Positions 59,201-64,000 of a stretch of DNA of 64,000 nucleotides are shown here, piece after piece (the first letter of the stretch is position 1; each line of letters begins with the position of its first letter). Both the position numbers and the translations under genes were made by a program. The DNA lies in NCBI RefSeq assembly GCF_032854445.1, contig NC_088295.1, positions 54,975,249 to 55,039,248 on the forward strand, given 5' to 3'. A model generated the notes under the pieces. It made no database searches, was not told the DNA's origin, and worked only from the letters and a program-made list of their open reading frames with translations. Source of the stretch: Liolophura sinensis (taxonomy: Eukaryota; Mollusca; Polyplacophora; Chitonida; Chitonidae).

Positions 59201-62200
59201 ATTCTTTACAAAGGTCCAGAAATGTGGTAATTATAACAACTTCACAAGTTTAGCTGATTAATATGCAAAAATACCGTAGGTATAGATTTGAAAAGTTCAA
59301 AAGCCAAATCAGAGTAGCAATGCTCATCTGTGCTCAACTCCATACATTTCCTTTTACTAGGTTTAGAGATAAAGTGGTGACAAAAATTGTCGATAGTTAA
59401 GCCAGTTAAGCTGACTGATATGCACATTAGTACAAGGATAGACCTGAAAGGGTCAAAGTCACAATGATCATCTCTCCAAAGAGTTCATGAATTTCCTTTG
59501 AATTTGGCAGATATATGGCACTGATAAAGATGCAGACAGACAGACCGACAGACAGACAAACCGACATGGCCATGGTAATACTCCTTAGTCCCATATGAAG
59601 AGATTGAGAAGTAAAAGGAATATTTATAAGCTGTACTTAAATTATTTTCGTGCAAAAATTTACTTGTTTTTTTTTGTTTCAATACTCAAATGCATATAAA
59701 GTAGCTAATTTATTAAAATAAGCTATTTGCAATTCATATACATGTACATGTATATATGCATGTACGCCACGTAAAACCCAAATACAAACCTTTTTCATTG
59801 AAGGCTACAGGTTCGTAATCTGTATTGAACTCGACAAGGATCACGTCATCTCGTTTGACTCGTACCCTGTAATCGTGGAATTTCACCAGTCAACATCAAA
59901 TAACAGCTACCTTATCATAACACGAAGACATAGGATACGATGGCATGCTTCATTTACACATCATAGTGAAGGTCTACATTCTTAAACAGTTATACTGTTA
60001 TCAAAGGGTTCTTTGTCTCATTAATCTCTCCTTTAGCATACAGTAAGTGTGTCTTAAAAGCTTCTTAATTGCTTTAAGTATACTTGTCAGACAAGATGAC
60101 TAAATGCACCAATCTGAAGTGTCAATCAAGAGCTTGGGAAGCATAATTATTTCTTCCTTTTTTATTTTTTATTCTGATGTTATCGACTGTCAACACACGA
60201 AAGAATTCATCTGCTTAACCCATTTAGTATATAGGACATAGGTATATGGTGACGTCACGTACATATATTTTTCACTGCTGTTTGTTTGCGATGACGATTT
60301 GTATGACACACGTTTCTTATTTACGGACAACTCCATTTAAATAGGCTGTGCGGACGGTTTTTGCGCAAAATATCCATATTGGCAAATAAAATCAATTTTT
60401 GTGCATTTAGCTAGACTTATAGCTCAAATTACTCCCTTTCAATAGATATCAGACTCGTAAACCTGTACTAAATTTTTTGCTAAAATGATTCTAAAGTTTG
60501 AAAAAGTTATAATTCGACCCACTTTATGATTTTTAGGAAATTTAACGGTAACGCACCCCCACGCGAGACTGATATTTTGTAAAAGGTAATTATTTGGGCT
60601 ATTCATTTGTTTGAATTTGTGCTGATGGATTTTTTGCCAAAGATGTCCCATTCAGCCCCTTCAAGTTAACAGCAGACACGGATCCATGGATGCTGAAAAC
60701 AAACTTTATCTTGCATATTACAAGGTTTTCATGAAAAACTAAACCCCCTATTCAAATGCTGTCATCTTGAATATCTTAACACCTTCATACAATTCGAACA
60801 ACATGCAACATTCGATCACGTTAAGGATAAGCCTTATTGTTAAGTTATCAGCGAATGTAGTGTGCACGTGTACAAAATTTAGAAACAGTTTTCTTTCGCT
60901 GATGTATTTTTTCATACCTTTTTTATTTATTTATTTATTTGATTGGTGTTTTACGCCGTTCTCAAGAATATTTCACTTATACGACGGCGGCAAGCATTAT
61001 GTTGGGAGGAAACCGGATAGAGCCCGGGGGAAACCCACGACCATCCGCAGATTGCTGACAGACCTTCCCACGAACGGCCGGAGAGGTACATACCTTTTCA
61101 AAACACGCGTTTAATTAAATATTAACACACAAGCCTGTGTAGCTACCATTAAGATGATAAAATCACTCACAGATTAGCGGATGTCATTTATAAAGTGTTT
61201 TTAGGTAAAGTATTATTTTTGGCTGGTGCTGGGGTATAGTGCCCGCTACCTCTTATTTTTTTAGGCAGCCCCGTTGGCCGAATGCTGTATATGATTGTTG
61301 TTGACGTGTGTTCTTGGCGAGTATGTTTTGGTGCCGAACTCTAAGGTTACCCGGAGTGGCCAGTTTTCATTACTAGAATTCGTGCTTCAGTCACCCACAA
61401 AGTGTAAATCCCCAATAACAATAACATTGTTGGTTCATCACAATGCTAATAACGACGATCAGGTGATTTTCTTGAGCTTTTTTAACAGCATCAGCCTCTA
61501 TCTGCTCACCTTCCCCTGAGGACGATGTATAGCAGTACGGGAGGGTCTCCCTGATCCATTATAGTGGATTTCTGCGGGTACAGCACCACCAGATCCTTCT
61601 CCATCGTCAGTATTAGCGTCTTCAGAGCAATATCGCTCCAGCCTTCGAATACAGATACCTATTTAAGTACAAAGAAAGAAAATAATACATATAAAATAAA
61701 AATATAAAAAGAATGAAGGAGTAATTATTTATTTACTTGTTGTTTAACGTCATTGTGTCTTCATTTATACCATGGCGGTCAAGATTTATGAAAAAAGAGA
61801 GCTAAAACAAAGGAATGTAAACTGTATCCAATTTAAGCTTCAATGAACGAAGAGAATGCTAGAATCAACAAACTCCTTGTCCAAGAGCAGGATTGAAACC
61901 GCACCTTGTGTGCCCTATAACGTGTGAAAGCCCCCCCCCCCCCCCATAACACCCCGCCCCCCAAAGAATAAGTAAGCGAAACACAATAGAGATCCTAGCT
62001 GCATGTAGAAACTACAAGCTCAACTTGTAACTTCTAACTATAGGTCTCTAATAATGTAGACATAAAAGGAAATTTTGAACACTGAGCTTTACATGTAAAA
62101 AAAATGATCATTGTAAAATGAAATTTTGCTTTACCAGGAAGACGTTTAGGAAATAGATACTTCCTAAAACTAAAATAAAATTTTGCTTTACCCGGAAGAC

Positions 62201-63282
62201 GTTTAGGAAAAAAATACTTTATTAAAACTAAAATAAAATAATGTTTTACCAGGAAGATACTTAGGAAATAAATACTTTATTAAAACTATTATACTGTACT
62301 CTTAGAAATCAGACTATCACTTGCGTTAGCAAACATCAACCTTTATCGCGCAGAAAGTCAGCACCTTCAACTGCTTATAAATCTATGTGACAAAACAGAG
62401 TAATCTGCGACCAAGATAAGGGGAACAAACAATTTTCTTATTTAACCTACTTTTAACCATACTAGTGCTATGCCAGTCTGTCACATCATCATTGGCTAAC
62501 TTGCATATTTACTTTCCTTCCTTTGTAGTTAGACACTGAACATTCCTTACACTTCTCATGGTTTTCAAGCAGAGACGGCGTAACATCTTGGGTCTGTCCA
62601 CGTCAGATGACGTCGGAAGATATTTCTGCCGAACAAACCAGTCTAACAGTTCCATACTGACATAACCCTGCGTGTACTTCCGGATGACTTCCTTCTTCAG
62701 CAAAATCAACTCACAGCTGAAGACAACCAAAAGCATGTTATATCATGGGCTAGAGGAGCATGTTAGTATATCAGCTTGACAAAGTGGGCTCTTTACTGTT
62801 GTTTCAGGCGCATAGCAACACCTAGCAAACTCTAGCAAAAGAATCCCATGCTCTCTTCTCACAATGATTAAATTTAACCGTTTAAATCAACGCTGAAACT
62901 TGTGTTTTCCATCTTCATACATCTCAGTGTTATTGATCGCAGGTTGTTCTGAATCCAAGATGTTGAATATTCATAACCGTGACACATTCATAGAGAATAT
63001 CCGATACTTTGTGTTTGAATAGTGTGCCGGTATGTAAAAATAAAAGTGTTCTTACATATGTATGTAAGTACATATGGATAGATTACAGAGACAATCAGTG
63101 ACTCACACCAGACACTTACTCAGTTAGGGCCCGTACACTTGCTGTGCACGGTACATTATACAAAGCGGACACTTCTCCGAAGAACTGACCCTGGGATAAG
63201 GTTGCTATGGTGACCTCGTCATGTTCTGACACCACTTCAACGAGACCTTTTTTGATGATGTAAATACCAAGGCCATCCGAAC
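55280..63282 (-). CDS. Protein with three tandem cyclic-nucleotide-binding-like folds, 5' part outside window
   Basis: Exons in transcript order: 63120-63282 (enters in mid-codon, so more exons lie upstream), 62551-62716, 61510-61658, 59790-59866, 58434-58585, 57818-57934, 57420-57552, 56850-56951, 55280-55389 (stop TAG). All phases agree; 388 residues are visible. Fold 1 has the typical phosphate-binding cassette 'GQFFGEVSALYNVPCTASVR' as in HCN/CNG channels ('FGE...TASVR'), but the Arg before Thr is Cys. Fold 2 reads 'FEGWSDIALKTLILTMEKD', 'IMDQGDPPVLLYIVLRGRV' and 'SCYRLQAITCCEVIPIRL'. Fold 3 reads 'LLPAEFQLEVLAKVLKRTEV', 'VIVMVLDGRVKIK' and 'VTMVTKCVLLEIPRNKAMEI'; folds 2 and 3 lack a clear FGE cassette. 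No membrane segment is visible in this part. Whether it is a channel tail or a soluble protein cannot be decided; no gene name assigned. The acceptor at 58586-58588 and the GTCAGT donor at 57414-57419 are the weakest boundaries. Confidence 0.85.
55438..55515 (-). repeat. SINE 3' fragment
   Basis: 'TTTATTGGACTC' tail, 'AAGACATACTCAAGAACTGA', 'CAGTACGATGGCGGAAGG'. It directly precedes another tRNA-like head. Confidence 0.65.
55513..55592 (+). repeat. tRNA-like SINE head
   Basis: 'CGAGGCCAAGTGATTATGCC' (A-box region) and 'GTGTGGGTTCAAACCTG' (B box). Confidence 0.6.
55727..55993 (+). repeat. Near-complete tRNA-derived SINE with head, body and AAATA tail
   Basis: The head 'GCCTCCGTAGCCGAGGTGGT', B-box part 'TGAGTTCCATGCGGGGTC', body 'GGAAAGGTCTGCAGTAAACC', 'CGCCGTCGTATAAGTGAAAT', 'GTATGGCGTTAAACACTAAT' and (AAATA)n are in order. 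It lies in the last intron of the cNMP-domain gene, antisense to it. Confidence 0.95.
56203..56240. repeat. (AT)n microsatellite
   Basis: About 19 uninterrupted AT units lie in an intron of the cNMP-domain gene. Confidence 0.97.
59525..59566. repeat. (GACA)n-like tetranucleotide run
   Basis: Interrupted GACAGACA/CCGA units in an intron of the cNMP-domain gene. Confidence 0.85.
60925..61090 (-). repeat. tRNA-derived SINE body and tail
   Basis: (TTTA)n tail, 'GATTGGTGTTTTACGCCGTT', 'CTCAAGAATATTTCACTTAT', 'ACGACGGCGGCAAGCATTAT', 'CCTTCCCACGAACGGCCGGA'. It is one of the least diverged copies and ends abruptly after GGAGAGG, without the head. Confidence 0.95.
61928..61970. repeat. Poly-C tract
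   Basis: A run of about 17 C (AAAGC17) is followed by C-rich sequence. The run length is likely to be unstable. Confidence 0.9.
62116..62288 (+). repeat. Tandem repeat of ~62-bp units, about 3 copies
   Basis: 'TTTTGCTTTACCAGGAAGAC' followed by 'GTTTAGGAAATAGATACTT' and 'TAAAACTAAAATAAAA' recurs three times with divergence. It lies in the intron between exons 61510-61658 and 62551-62716. Confidence 0.92.
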
Positions 63283-63762
63283 CTGAAAAACATCAAGTTA
63301 CTTCAAGCGAATTGTAACAGCTTTTGTCCTTGGAAACAGGTGTTCGGTGTATTTGTGTGACAAATCTTATTAGTCATTATTAGAAAATAAAGTGTGAGGG
63401 AAACTCTATACTACTGTCGTTGTGTAGGTGAACACTCCTAGCTGCAGACAATTAAAGCCAACAAAATAGTGCTCTTAGCGAACAAAAAGAAGAATTATTG
63501 CCTTTCAAATATGTCAAAGACCTTCGATGGATAAAATGTTGACTTTAATAGGACAAGAAATGAAGACATAATTTGTTAGAGGACGTTTTAAAGGTAAAAG
63601 AAAAAATATATATATATATAAAATACATTGTAACTCTTCTGGCTAGAGCCTTTACTTTTACTACTATACATTTCCTCCTTATGACTGTATATATCATACC
63701 ATCTTTCTGAGAATAGAGGGTAATCATATTCAATAAAATGAATATTAGTATAGACATAAATA
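63283..63762. other. Intron of the cNMP-domain gene
   Basis: The N-terminal half of fold 1 must lie upstream, but no phase-compatible exon was recognised up to the window edge. A short AT run occurs near 63604. Confidence 0.5.
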
Positions 63763-64000
63763 GGGGCCTCCGTGGCTCAGTCGGTTAACGCGCTAGCGCA
63801 GAGTAATGACCTAGAAGCCTCTCACCAATGCGGTCGCTGTGAGTTCAAGTCCAGCTCATGCTGGCTTCCTCTCCGACCGTAAGTGGGAAGGTCTGCCAGC
63901 AACCTGCGGATGGTCGTGGGTTTCCCCCGGGCTGTGCCCGGTTTCCTAACATCATAATGCTGGCCGCCGTCGTATAAGTGAAATATTCTTGAGTACGGCG
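63763..64000 (+). repeat. tRNA-derived SINE, best-preserved copy, cut by window edge
   Basis: The head 'GGCCTCCGTGGCTCAGTCGG' and 'TTAACGCGCTAGCGCAG' contains the A box, 'GTGAGTTCAAGTCCAGCTCA' the B box, then 'GGTCTGCCAGCAACCTGCGG', 'GTCGTGGGTTTCCCCCGGGC' and 'AAGTGAAATATTCTTGAGTA'. The tail lies beyond the edge. It serves as the reference for the other copies in the window. Confidence 0.97.

Overview
This is a gene-sparse, AT-rich metazoan nuclear window. Introns are of animal type, microsatellites are common, and one tRNA-derived SINE family occurs many times in both orientations. That SINE (head like 'GGCCTCCGTGGCTCAG', body with 'CGCCGTCGTATAAGTGAAATATT', tail of AAATA repeats), together with the protein similarities, suggests a lophotrochozoan, most likely a mollusc such as a bivalve. 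The species is not determinable from the sequence.

Layout. (1) About 1.98-17.3 kb, minus strand: a 19-exon gene for a helical ARM/HEAT-like protein carrying several RPxSA motifs. I could not assign a family. Its second-most 5' large exon carries an in-frame TGA. (2) 17.97-23.74 kb, plus strand: PCNP (PEST proteolytic signal-containing nuclear protein), head-to-head with gene 1 across a short shared promoter region. (3) About 24-30.5 kb: intergenic, with a non-autonomous element with terminal inverted repeats and tRNA-like SINE pieces. (4) 30.72-32.25 kb plus and 38.48-40.21 kb minus: two convergent paralogues of the mitochondrial translocator protein TSPO. Between them lie a 91-bp minisatellite with a dimeric higher-order pattern and a 260-bp direct duplication. 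(5) 40.2-45.5 kb: intergenic or long UTR. (6) 45.55-53.85 kb, minus strand: GOPC (Golgi-associated PDZ and coiled-coil protein, also PIST/CAL), with all nine coding exons resolved. Its introns hold a 56-bp minisatellite, MITEs and SINEs. (7) 55.28 kb to beyond the right edge, minus strand: the 3' part of a gene for a protein with three consecutive cyclic-nucleotide-binding-like folds. The 5' end is outside the window.

All exon boundaries were read by eye from GT/AG signals and checked for phase. In every gene the phases are consistent from the first listed exon to the stop. The genes are ordinary eukaryotic single genes, not an operon. PCNP, TSPO and GOPC are recognised by clear family motifs. 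The most unusual observations are the in-frame TGA in an otherwise intact 19-exon reading frame, the divergence of the cholesterol-recognition (CRAC) motif between the two TSPO copies, loss of the usual phosphate-binding Arg in the first cyclic-nucleotide fold, a frame-preserving candidate cassette exon in GOPC, and several MITE and minisatellite structures.
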